DNA of 19,547 bases. It comes from Clostridia bacterium. Lineage in GTDB: Bacteria > Bacillota > Clostridia > TANB77 > CAG-508. Every line of letters begins with the position of its first letter. The first letter of the stretch is position 1. The stretch is taken from positions 1-19,547 of the forward strand of contig JAAVXQ010000074.1 in the NCBI GenBank assembly GCA_022790685.1, read 5' to 3'. Positions 1 to 7,707 of the stretch are shown here, one piece after another. The position numbers and the translations under genes are program-made. Under the pieces are notes generated by a model that had not been told where the DNA came from, did no database searches, and was given only the letters and a program-made list of their open reading frames with translations.

Positions 1-198
1 AGAAATGTTATAGATTTTGGAGCATTTATTGATGTAGGAGTTAAACATGATGGATTAGTTCATATATCACAAATGACAGACCGATATATTAAAAGTCCAT
101 CAGAAGTAGTATCTGTTGGAGATATTGTAAAGGTAAGAGTTATAGGAATAGATAGAGAAAAGCAGAAAGTAAGTTTAAGTATGAAAGAATGTAAATAA
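1..198 (+). CDS. tex: Tex-like S1 RNA-binding protein, C-terminal end (5' truncated by window)
   Basis: The frame is open from base 1 to the TAA at 196-198 and gives 65 residues of an S1 (OB-fold) RNA-binding domain. The pattern NVIDFGAF, DGLVHISQ, then VVSVGDIVKVRV and KVSLSMK is typical of the single S1 domain that ends bacterial Tex/YdcI proteins. Tex is a cytoplasmic RNA-binding accessory factor of transcription. The gene start and the upstream Tex domains lie outside the window, so another S1 protein (for example a polynucleotide phosphorylase C-terminus) is possible. The DFGAF/DGLVHIS/VVSVGDIV spacing fits Tex best. A strong hairpin follows the stop within four bases. Confidence 0.82.
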   Translation, partial: RNVIDFGAFIDVGVKHDGLVHISQMTDRYIKSPSEVVSVGDIVKVRVIGIDREKQKVSLSMKECK

Positions 199-201
199 AA
201 T

Positions 202-231
202 AAAAGCAGAAACTTTTAAGTTTCTGCTTTT
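202..231. terminator. Bidirectional intrinsic terminator between tex and the DUF975 gene
   Basis: A 14-bp perfect inverted repeat (arms 202-215 and 218-231, A-rich left and T-rich right) lies between two converging genes. T-rich stretches lie outside the stem in both directions, so it can end transcription from either side. Confidence 0.85.
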
Positions 232-245
232 AAATTGTATAATAT

Positions 246-1058
246 TTATTCTTCGGTTTCTACAGAAGTATCATCTTTACTATCAATATTATTTTTTACA
301 TTTTCATAAAATGCAAGTTGTGTGATTGTAATATATGGTACTAACAATAGTGTTGGTATATAATCTATAAACATTGACACAATTTGAGGTAAGAATTCTT
401 TTGATATATAAGCAATTATTCCAAATAGTAAATACCAACCAATAAATGAAAGTAATAATTTGATGTAATTAAATTTATTATTTTTCATCATATTAGAGCT
501 TATTTCTAATATTTCTTTACTACTTTTATCAGGATTATCATGTAGTATAAACAATGACAAAGCATATGGTAATACTAAATAAATAATAAAGACTATAGTT
601 ATTAAAGAAACAAGATAAGATAATATAAATGTCGTATTTGAAAGTTCTGTAATAGTAGATGTATGAGTAAGTACAAATGTTGTTACAAATACTGCTATGA
701 TGAAAAATAAAATTATAGGTAATAGTATTTTTATAAATATTCTAAGCATAACTTTCCAATAACTTATAAATTTTTTTAATGAAACATTTATAAATTCTGT
801 TGAAGAAACATCTTCTTTTTTTGACATCCTCATTGTTACTGATAGTATTCCAAAAGAAAGAGGAAAAGAAATTATGTAATATATTAGTAAAAATAAAGAA
901 GACATTGATGATGAAGCAGAAGTCTTACTAACAAGAAAACCTGTTAACAAACTTATGGCAAATACTATTAAAAGATATATAAACTGCATTGATAGTAATT
1001 TTAAAAATTTACCAGAAAAATTTGATAAAGCTTCTTTTTTTAATTCTTTAGGTTTCAT
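246..1058 (-). CDS. DUF975 family integral membrane protein
   Basis: A 270-residue protein with about six hydrophobic segments (roughly 20-43, 53-76, 107-130, 143-171, 199-219 and 228-250). It carries the DUF975 (PF06161) hallmarks: an LKKEA-type amphipathic N-terminus, the HDNPD motif near 173, an SSNMMKNNK stretch, LSFIGW at 203-208, and a C-terminal VPYITITQLAFYENV. Members are predicted cytoplasmic-membrane proteins of Bacillota with no established biochemical role. The start is supported by an AGGAGG ribosome-binding site a few bases upstream. It lies downstream of the carbamoylase gene on the same strand but has its own good promoter (1163-1191), so it is probably an independent unit. 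The acidic C-terminal tail is cytoplasmic or exposed; the topology is not resolved from the sequence. Confidence 0.85.
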   Translation of the reverse strand: MKPKELKKEALSNFSGKFLKLLSMQFIYLLIVFAISLLTGFLVSKTSASSSMSSLFLLIYYIISFPLSFGILSVTMRMSKKEDVSSTEFINVSLKKFISYWKVMLRIFIKILLPIILFFIIAVFVTTFVLTHTSTITELSNTTFILSYLVSLITIVFIIYLVLPYALSLFILHDNPDKSSKEILEISSNMMKNNKFNYIKLLLSFIGWYLLFGIIAYISKEFLPQIVSMFIDYIPTLLLVPYITITQLAFYENVKNNIDSKDDTSVETEE

Positions 1059-1162
1059 ATAAACCTCCTTTTAATATAAATATATTACTAAAATAATTAA
1101 TAATTCTATACTTTGTAAAAACAAGCAAATTATTAATATAAAATTTTAATATATATAAATTT

Positions 1163-1191
1163 ATAATATCTTTTAAACAAAAATAAGTCAA
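1163..1191 (-). promoter_or_regulatory. SigA-type promoter for the DUF975 gene
   Basis: Reading the minus strand, a TTGACT -35 (1191-1186) and a TATTAT -10 (1168-1163) are separated by exactly 17 bp. The expected start is near 1156, giving a leader of about 98 nt before the ATG at 1058. The promoter sits just past the stop codon of the upstream carbamoylase gene. Confidence 0.7.
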
Positions 1192-1206
1192 TATGAATTT
1201 TAAGTT

Positions 1207-2839
1207 TTATAAACTTAAATCGGAATTCTTCTCATACTCTTCTTTAAATTTGTTCATTCGCTGTGATACTAATGTAGTGTATACATCAGTACCAATTAAA
1301 ATAGCTTCTTTAGAAGTAATTTCTTTTGGATTGTGGCTACCGCCTTCAGAAGGAATAAAGAAAAGAATCTTTTTTCCAGTTTTATTTTTATTTGACAAAA
1401 CACAGGCTAAATCGTGTCCTGGCCAAGAGTGCATTACTTGACAAGGATATTTTTTTTCTTGACAAATTTCTTTTACATTATCTAATAATTCAGAACTGGT
1501 TGGTACAGGATCTCCAATTGATGAAATTTTAAAAGAAATAGAGTCTGATTTAGCACTATCTTGATGTAAAATATCTTTAAACATATCATATACAGTTTCT
1601 CTTGTATGAATACCTTTAGCAGGATATTGCTGACGAATATCTACAAAAAGCTTAGTAAATGGATTAGCTTGTACAATTTCCCAAGTTGTAGGAGAAATTT
1701 CGAAAGATACTTTTCCATCTTCTTCAATTTCTTCTGCAAAAGATTTTACAATACCAGCACTTGCAGATGGAGTTACTCTTAATATTAAATTTGAATTGTT
1801 TGGTATTTGATTTGCTCCCCATTTTTCAGAAACTGATCCAAGAAAATCAAAATGAATATTGGGATTTTGCTTACTTAATTCATCTAATTTTAGAATTAAA
1901 CTAGACATACCAAGAACAGCATCTTTTCTTTTATCCATAGGAGTTGCACCAGAGTGATTTGTTTCTCCAATGGCTCTGATTTTTAGTAAATCTGAACCAT
2001 CAGAAGTAACTAACTCAGCATTGTCTAGAGTTGATTTAGTATCAAACTGTGGTACAGTTATTCTAAGACTTTCTTCTGCATCATCTGTTTTTGATTTTAA
2101 TGACAGTTCATTTAGGTAAGAAATAATTTTTGCAGAGGTAACAATTGGAGTATTTCCAGAAACAGATATTGTTCCACGTAAAGGTTTTCCTATAGAGTCT
2201 ACTATACCAATAGGAATATCAGAAGCTGATAAAATTTCAGATTGCTCTATATGAGCCTCTATAGCTTCAGTTATATCTGCTTCTGATATAACTTTATCTA
2301 CTAATTCTATATTATTTAGATCTATACCATATTCTGCTAAATGAGAAAATATATAATCTTTATATTCAGCTACAGCGTCAGCAAAAGTAATTCCATTTTC
2401 ATCTGTTAGATTTGCTAACTGCTCATAAGAAAGCTCACCACTAAGATAAAAACTTCCTAAACAAGCTTTATGAAAACGTTCCGATTCTTCACATGCATAA
2501 ATGATTGTTTTTAAGTTCCCATATTGCTTTTTAGAACTATTTTTAAAATTTTCAGCTGATTTTAGAGACATATAAACGCCAACAGGACCATCAAATTGGC
2601 CACCATTTTTTACAGAATCTGTATGTGAACCAGTTACTAAAGTTTTATTTTTTGAAAAGTCAGCTGGAAAAGTTCCACAAATATTTCCGAACATTATCTA
2701 TTGTTATTTTCATACCTAAATCTTGCATAGATTTCATATATTTTAATTTGTATATGGCATCTTCTTTTGTAAAAGCTATACGATTTATAGGTTTATTACT
2801 ATCAAAATCGAAAAAATCTTCAATATTTATAATTGACAT
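1207..2839 (-). CDS. M20-type Zn-dependent carbamoylase/amidohydrolase, read with a +1 frameshift at CGG (2689)
   Basis: The protein begins at the ATG at 2839 (GGAG upstream, long 13-nt spacing). After residue 50 the frame breaks: zero-frame GTT-CGG-AAA reaches a TGA after eight more codons. Skipping the C at 2689 gives DNVGNICGTF, which fits the family's D-x-VGN motif, and a full product of about 543 residues. The rest has the hallmarks of N-carbamoyl-L-amino-acid hydrolase/allantoate amidohydrolase enzymes: GSHTDSV (His72), GGQFDG (Asp83), ACEESERF (Glu117/118), EAHIEQ (His196), NHSGATPMDKRKDA, WPGHD (His475) and SEGGSHNPKE. All expected metal ligands are present, so only the frame is damaged. 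Exact substrate unknown. Length exceeds the usual ~410 residues, partly from an extra ~60-residue stretch (about 225-288) before NHSGATPM. A conventional annotation would call it a pseudogene or a sequencing error. Confidence 0.78.
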
Positions 2840-2879
2840 AGTACTATAGGTTCTCCTTTTTATTTTTTAATAGAGATAT

Positions 2880-2908
2880 ATATTATCACAGAATTACTTT
2901 AAATTCAA
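2880..2908 (-). promoter_or_regulatory. Probable promoter for the carbamoylase gene
   Basis: On the minus strand, TTGAAT (2908-2903) and TAATAT (2885-2880) are separated by 17 bp, with a TG dinucleotide one base before the -10 (extended -10). The predicted start is near 2873, about 34 nt upstream of the ATG at 2839. Confidence 0.55.
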
Positions 2909-3015
2909 ATGAAATACTACTTTTTATCAATAAAAGTTATAAATAAATTACATATTTTTTCAAAAAACTGGAAGAATATATAGTATAAATTGAAAAGGAA
3001 ATATAAGTAAGAGAT

Positions 3016-4128
3016 ATGTATTATGAAGATAGAAAGCCTAAAAGAGGAATTTTTTTAATCTACTTATTAATGGTAGTTATAATAGGATTATTTTTAATTC
3101 TAATTTTAAAGATTGATGGAAATACAGCAAATATTAATTCAAATTATGATGTAAACAAGTTATCCTCAGAAATAAAAAAGGAAGATGAAAAAAAGGATAC
3201 TACATTTATACAAAAAGCTGTAAAAGGTATTGTTGGAATATCAAAAATTAAACAAAATGATAGTAGTATTTTTATGGAAAATTCGGAAATTAAATTAGGG
3301 CTAGGTAGTGGAGTAATAGTAACAGAAAATGGATATATCTTGACAAATCAACATGTAGTAGGAGAAAAATATAGTACTTGTTATGTTACACTTGAAAATG
3401 GTGAAATATTTAATGGAAATGTAGTTTGGACTGATAAGAATATTGATTTAGCAATTGTCAAAATAAGTACTACAGGACTAAACTATTTACAGCTTGCAGA
3501 TTCTGATAATATAAATTTGGCAGATGAAGTTTATGCAATAGGGAATCCAATAGGATTTGAATTTCAGAGAACTGTTACAAAAGGTATAATAAGTGGAATA
3601 AATAGAACGTTAAAAATAGAAAATGATAAGGAAAGTTCATATATGGAGGACTTGATACAAACAGATGCAACAATAAATGAAGGTAATAGTGGTGGAGCTC
3701 TAATAAATACAAATGGAGAATTGATAGGAATAAATAGTGTAAAAATAACAGATGCAGAAGGAATAGGTTTTGCAGTACCTATTAATTTAGTAAAGCCAAT
3801 AATTGAAAAATTAATAGCTGATGGAAAATTTGAAGAAGCATATTTGGGAATTTATGGATATGATAAAAATGTTATTCCATATTTAAATTCAAATATAGAT
3901 ATAAATTCTGGGATATATATTGCAAAGGTATTATATGATGGTCCTATGTTAGGAGCAGGATTGATAGAAGGGGATATAATAACAAAAATTGATGGCAATA
4001 GCATAGAAAAAATGAATGATTTAAAAAAATATATTTACACAAAAAATCCTGGAGACACAGTAAATTTAACCATAAGGAGAAATGGGAAGGATTATACAGC
4101 AGATGTTAAATTGGGAAGGAAAATTTAA
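3016..4128 (+). CDS. Membrane-anchored HtrA/DegP-type serine protease with one PDZ domain
   Basis: A 370-residue protein with a short positively charged cytoplasmic N-terminus, one membrane anchor (about residues 11-32), a charged linker to about 65, a trypsin-like domain and a C-terminal PDZ domain (about 275-370). The catalytic triad is visible: His113 in TNQHVV, Asp144 in NIDLAIVKI and Ser225 in NEGNSGGAL, together with GLGSGVIV and AIGNPIG. HtrA proteases degrade or refold damaged exported proteins at the outer face of the membrane, so this one fits a cell that exports very large surface proteins. Anchor plus protease plus a single PDZ is the usual Gram-positive arrangement. The ribosome-binding site is weak: AAGGA lies about 16 nt from the ATG, so the exact start is less certain than the gene. 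It is monocistronic and converges with the ATPase operon. Confidence 0.93.
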   Translation: MYYEDRKPKRGIFLIYLLMVVIIGLFLILILKIDGNTANINSNYDVNKLSSEIKKEDEKKDTTFIQKAVKGIVGISKIKQNDSSIFMENSEIKLGLGSGVIVTENGYILTNQHVVGEKYSTCYVTLENGEIFNGNVVWTDKNIDLAIVKISTTGLNYLQLADSDNINLADEVYAIGNPIGFEFQRTVTKGIISGINRTLKIENDKESSYMEDLIQTDATINEGNSGGALINTNGELIGINSVKITDAEGIGFAVPINLVKPIIEKLIADGKFEEAYLGIYGYDKNVIPYLNSNIDINSGIYIAKVLYDGPMLGAGLIEGDIITKIDGNSIEKMNDLKKYIYTKNPGDTVNLTIRRNGKDYTADVKLGRKI

Positions 4129-4154
4129 TAACTTTACTTTATAAAATTAAAAAG

Positions 4155-4208
4155 GCTAATACATTTATACATTTTAAATATATAAATTTAATGTATAAAT
4201 GTATTAGC
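4155..4208. terminator. Bidirectional terminator between htrA-like gene and the ATPase operon
   Basis: A 19-bp perfect inverted repeat (4155-4173 with 4190-4208, loop of 16 nt) lies between the converging stop codons at 4128 and 4215. It is the longest perfect hairpin I see in the window. The stem is AT-rich and has no long T tract, so its efficiency is uncertain. Confidence 0.7.
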
Positions 4209-4214
4209 TATTAA

Positions 4215-4919
4215 TTATGATTTATTTAATATCCAATTAATTATTTCTTTTTTTATTGCGAAATATTCTTCTTTTTCAAACTGCATATTTGCTATACAAT
4301 ATTGTTTGTTAGATATATGAGAGCAAAATATACATTCATGTAATGAATTACAATCTTGTATAAATAAAGAATTGCTAATTTTTGCAGAGCAAATTACATT
4401 ATAAGAGTTACTACAAGTACCAGAATCGTCAACTCTTATACAGAAAGAAAGTTCATTACTTCTTTGGCACGCTATGGAATATTCTGAATTCGTACATCCA
4501 TCCATAAAAATAATATTTTTACACATATTGCAATTACTAGAACGAAATACATTTTGTGATTTATATATTGTATCACTTTGAGAAATATTTTCTGAGTCAT
4601 ATATTCTTTCAGTAGTAGTATAATTTATTTTTTTCCAAAGTTTAAGAACTTCTTTCAAATTTGAAACAGGTACTTTAGGTTGCATCCATCCTTTTAGCTC
4701 ATCATATTTTTCCATATTTTTTTGACTTATAAATTTAGTTGGATTTATGGAAATTGCCCAAGTCGGTTTGCCTGTTAAAGAATCTGAAACTTGCTGAGGT
4801 AATTTTACATCAAAGGCAAATTCTGATAAAATTTCCTCTAAAGAAAAAGGACTGTTTTGATTAAATATACTAAAAAATGTTTTATTAACTATTTGCATAG
4901 CTTGTTTTTGATTCATCAT
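4215..4919 (-). CDS. Cysteine-ladder solenoid-like protein, partner of the ATPase (unknown function)
   Basis: A 234-residue soluble protein, no signal peptide or membrane segment. Residues 1-110 are mixed (FAFDVKLP, WAISINPTKF, KYDELKGWM, TTTERIYDSENI). Residues 110-210 form a repetitive Ser/Asn/Cys-rich stretch with 11 cysteines (130, 133, 142, 151, 160, 169, 177, 190, 196, 199, 208). Five of them (133-169) are spaced exactly nine residues apart, which suggests a stacked solenoid or beta-helix with a cysteine ladder, or metal binding. The end, NKQYCIANMQFEKEEY, resembles the C-terminus of Cys-rich proteins I associate with Patescibacteria, often labelled only as hypothetical. The start overlaps the ATPase stop by 35 nt and has its own AAGGTG site, so the pair is translationally coupled. 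No function can be assigned. Confidence 0.75.
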   Translation of the reverse strand: MMNQKQAMQIVNKTFFSIFNQNSPFSLEEILSEFAFDVKLPQQVSDSLTGKPTWAISINPTKFISQKNMEKYDELKGWMQPKVPVSNLKEVLKLWKKINYTTTERIYDSENISQSDTIYKSQNVFRSSNCNMCKNIIFMDGCTNSEYSIACQRSNELSFCIRVDDSGTCSNSYNVICSAKISNSLFIQDCNSLHECIFCSHISNKQYCIANMQFEKEEYFAIKKEIINWILNKS

Positions 4920-6799
4920 TAAACACCTTCTTTCTACTTGAAGATTGAGAAGCCATTAATTTTTTTAAACTTATATGGCTGTCAATAGAAAAATTGAAAC
5001 TTTTGTCTATATTATTATCTTTAGAAGTATTTATATTTTTAGAGAAAGTGCGTTTTTCTTTATGTCTAGGAATAGATTTAAAGTCCAAAGTTCTAGCTTT
5101 AAAAGCTGATAAAATTCTGCCATTATTACTTACTCTTAAAATACATTCTCTATTATTAAGTTCAGTTAATATTTTCATTCTAACAATGAAAGAATTTCTA
5201 ACAGCTACTTCCATTTGCAAATTTGATTCTAATATCTGAGCATCAGATCTTGCTACTCTAAAAATGTAATAATTAATAACATTAGCGAAAATTGATTTTC
5301 TTAAATCTTCACTTACTTGGCTAAAATATTGCTGAGAAAGTATTAAAGAAAGATTATATTTTCTAGCCTCTGATAAAAATCTTTTAAGAATTAAATTTTC
5401 TACTACAGATACTTCATCAACAATTAATAAAAGATGCTCTTCAAAACTATATCCTTGTATTAATTGCAAAATTTGTTGCATAACTAATCCGAGAAATTGT
5501 TTTTGTAATTGTTTCTCCTAAAGAAGTTTGATCTAAAGAAAATATAGTAAGAAAGTTTTCATCTATGCTTTCTTTTATATTTTTCATGCTACCAGAACTA
5601 TTAAAAGCAGGCAATAACTGCATTTCATCAATAAAAGAAACTATAGGTGAAATAGCTTCTTGATATGATTTGTTTTTAAGCTCACTAAAGTCTGATAAGA
5701 AAAATTCTATTATACAAAGAGGAGCAGAAATTTCATGTTTTTTTATAAGACTAGTTCTATATTCAGAATTTAAAATTAAGTTCCTAAGATTTGTAAAGTT
5801 TAAAGAACCATCTAATGTTAATAAGTGAATGGAATGCCTTAATACTCTTTCAAGCCTTGAATTGTATTGATCAGCAATTAAAGTTTTAAAAAGGGATAAA
5901 ATAAGTTCAGTAGAGGAAACAGCATCTTGGCTATTATTAATAAATAAATCTAAACTATTTTCTATACTTTTAAAATCAATAACATTAGTATTTTTTAAAC
6001 CACCAATATCGTTTTCTAGTGCAGCATGAGGATCTATAATTACAACTTTATATTTATCACTATAGTTATTATTAGTTGCAATAGTAGATACTAAGGAACT
6101 TATGAGCTTTGACTTTCCCGTACCACTAGAGCCTATTATCATGGAATGTCTATCAAAGTCGTAATTTTTGGGAGGGAGATAATAGTTATTTGGAAGATAT
6201 GGAAAGGTATCAACATTTAAAATTGCATCTTTAGAATCACTTGTAAATAAGTGCAAGGATTTTTGAATATCTAAATATTTAATAGCATCTTTTGTATAGA
6301 AAAATCTATTGTGAGTAGAAAAATCTATACTTAAAAATTCATGTGGAATATTTAAAAATGCTGTTTTTTTTAATATATTATATTTTTTTGTTTCAAAAAA
6401 TAAATGGGTCATATATAGAAAGTTATTTTTTTTATAGGGTAAAATACTAATTTTAGATATTTTTAATTTTCTGGAATGTTTCACTTCATGCTTATCATAA
6501 ATATCTATAATGCTATGTTCATTATTTTTAATAAAACAAAATCCACTTGGAAAAGATATTATTTTTTCTTTTACTTCTATTTCCTTTAGTAAAAAGTCTC
6601 CTAAAGAATTAATAATTGGAGGGAGTTTGTTTTTAGATTCAATAAAATATCGTACGTTATTTAAATTAACATATACATATATATTAAATTTTTTAAATAA
6701 TCCATTAAGCTTTGAAATAGCAAAAATGAAATCAAGCCAAGAATTTTTTGTGACATAATTTGTTGTTAATAAAATTTCTGATACATGTTTTTTCATCAT
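4885..6799 (-). CDS. HerA/TraG-like P-loop ATPase, read with a +1 frameshift at CGG (5491)
   Basis: The first frame runs from the ATG at 6799 (AAAGGATG upstream) for 436 residues and then meets zero-frame TCT-CGG-ATT, with a TAG 13 codons later. Skipping the C at 5491 reads TCT-GGA-TTA-GTT and continues into the downstream frame, giving TISGLVMQQI and a 637-residue product. The N-terminal ~210 residues are an unassigned alpha/beta region. Walker A is GSSGTGKS (223-230), followed by IIDPHA (254-259). After the shift come Walker B LLLIVDE and the motif ending SIFANVINYYIFRVARSDAQ, typical of HerA/FtsK/TraG-type DNA-translocating ATPases. Such proteins move DNA or protein, or act in defence or conjugation; the specific role here is unknown. 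The C-terminal ~70 residues are Ser/Lys/Asn-rich and look disordered. The essential motifs are split across the two frames, so function requires recoding. Confidence 0.75.
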
Positions 6800-6814
6800 T
6801 TAAACATCCTTTTA

Positions 6815-6843
6815 TTTATAAATATATGAATACATTTTATCAA
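6815..6843 (-). promoter_or_regulatory. Possible promoter for the ATPase operon
   Basis: On the minus strand, TTGATA (6843-6838) and TATAAA (6820-6815) are 17 bp apart. The predicted start would be only about 10 nt before the ATG at 6799, cutting into the AAAGGATG ribosome-binding site (6812-6805). Either the leader is extremely short or the true promoter lies elsewhere. Confidence 0.35.
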
Positions 6844-6851
6844 CTTTACAT

Positions 6852-6889
6852 AAAAAAAGACTGACTTTTTTTATATGTAAAAAGTCAGT
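6852..6889 (-). terminator. Intrinsic terminator of the nudix-araC operon
   Basis: Reading the minus strand, an 11-bp stem (6889-6879 with 6870-6860, loop of 8) is followed by a run of Ts at 6858-6852. The first arm contains the TGA stop codon (6887-6885) of the araC-type gene, so the terminator overlaps the end of the gene. Confidence 0.82.
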
Positions 6890-7688
6890 TTTCTATTGGA
6901 ACTAAAAGTTCTGTTATTCCATCATGATAGTATTCAAGTTCAGGCAAATTACTAATAGTATATTTACAATTATTAAAGAAATTTAAATAAAATCTATTTG
7001 AAGTTTTTTGAATATCAATAGCTTCTTGAGAATTTGTTATAAAAACCAGATATTTGCTTTTAGGCATAATGTATTTTTTTAAACCATCAATTTTTTTATT
7101 ATATAAAACCCAATACCTACATTTTGAGCTTTTATATCTATCTATATATTCTACCATACCATAATCTATATCACCATAAATATCATAATATTTTGAATTT
7201 ATATTACTAAAATGTATAGGAGCATCTTTTCCTATATTACAACAGTCAGTTTCAACATAAGTACCATATAGAATTAATTCATCTTTTTCTATAATACTAT
7301 ATTCAATATTTGTATCACCAATGAGATTTTCTGTAAATGTAATTTTGGGAAAATATTTTAATTTGTCAGGTAGATTTTTGACCTGACTTGGTTTAATTCC
7401 ATGAAATCTTTCGAAAGCTCTTGAAAAAGAAGTTGAATTATCGTATCCATATTTTATAGCAATATCAATAATTTTTTCATTTGTATTATATATATCAGCT
7501 CCAGCATTAGATAGCCTTCTTTTTCTAATGTAGTCTGCTAAAGATATATTACACAAAAAAGAAAATATTCGTTGCATAATATATTCATTTACGCCAATAA
7601 ACATAGCAAGTTTTGAATATTCGATTTCATTTTCTAAATTATTATCTATATAGTCTAACATTTTATTTAAGTTTTTATATGTATTCAT
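6885..7688 (-). CDS. AraC-family regulator with GyrI-like effector-binding domain
   Basis: A 267-residue protein. Residues ~8-106 form an AraC-type double helix-turn-helix: LAMFIGVNEYIMQRIF in the first helix pair, then IDIAIKYGYDNSTSFSRAF and HGIKPSQVK, the classic second-HTH signature. Residues ~112-266 fit the GyrI-like/AraC effector-binding fold, ending LPELEYYHDGITELLVPI. This HTH-first order is that of the Rob/BmrR-like group, in which the C-terminal domain senses small, often hydrophobic or cationic compounds. The start is supported by a GGAG eight bases upstream. It lies 19 nt downstream of the Nudix gene on the same strand, so the two are almost certainly co-transcribed and the regulator may control its own operon. 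The ligand is unknown. Confidence 0.88.
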   Translation of the reverse strand: MNTYKNLNKMLDYIDNNLENEIEYSKLAMFIGVNEYIMQRIFSFLCNISLADYIRKRRLSNAGADIYNTNEKIIDIAIKYGYDNSTSFSRAFERFHGIKPSQVKNLPDKLKYFPKITFTENLIGDTNIEYSIIEKDELILYGTYVETDCCNIGKDAPIHFSNINSKYYDIYGDIDYGMVEYIDRYKSSKCRYWVLYNKKIDGLKKYIMPKSKYLVFITNSQEAIDIQKTSNRFYLNFFNNCKYTISNLPELEYYHDGITELLVPIEN

Positions 7689-7707
7689 TTTGATTGCTCC
7701 ATAAAAA

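Noticed and set aside
1193..1441. Short plus-strand open frame at the 3' end of the carbamoylase
   Set aside because: It lies opposite conserved SEGGSHNP and WPGHD motifs of the minus-strand gene and has no promoter or ribosome-binding site.
4885..4960. A third frameshift between the ATPase and the cysteine-ladder gene
   Set aside because: The overlap is an ordinary translational coupling: the ATPase ends in a low-complexity tail and the next gene has its own AAGGTG site and ATG.
2680..5500. Systematic sequencing error at TCGG/CCGA motifs
   Set aside because: The same motif occurs out of frame in several intact genes here (for example near 2481, 3284, 7941 and 13470) without any frame disruption, so a general motif-linked error is unlikely, though read data would be needed to exclude it.
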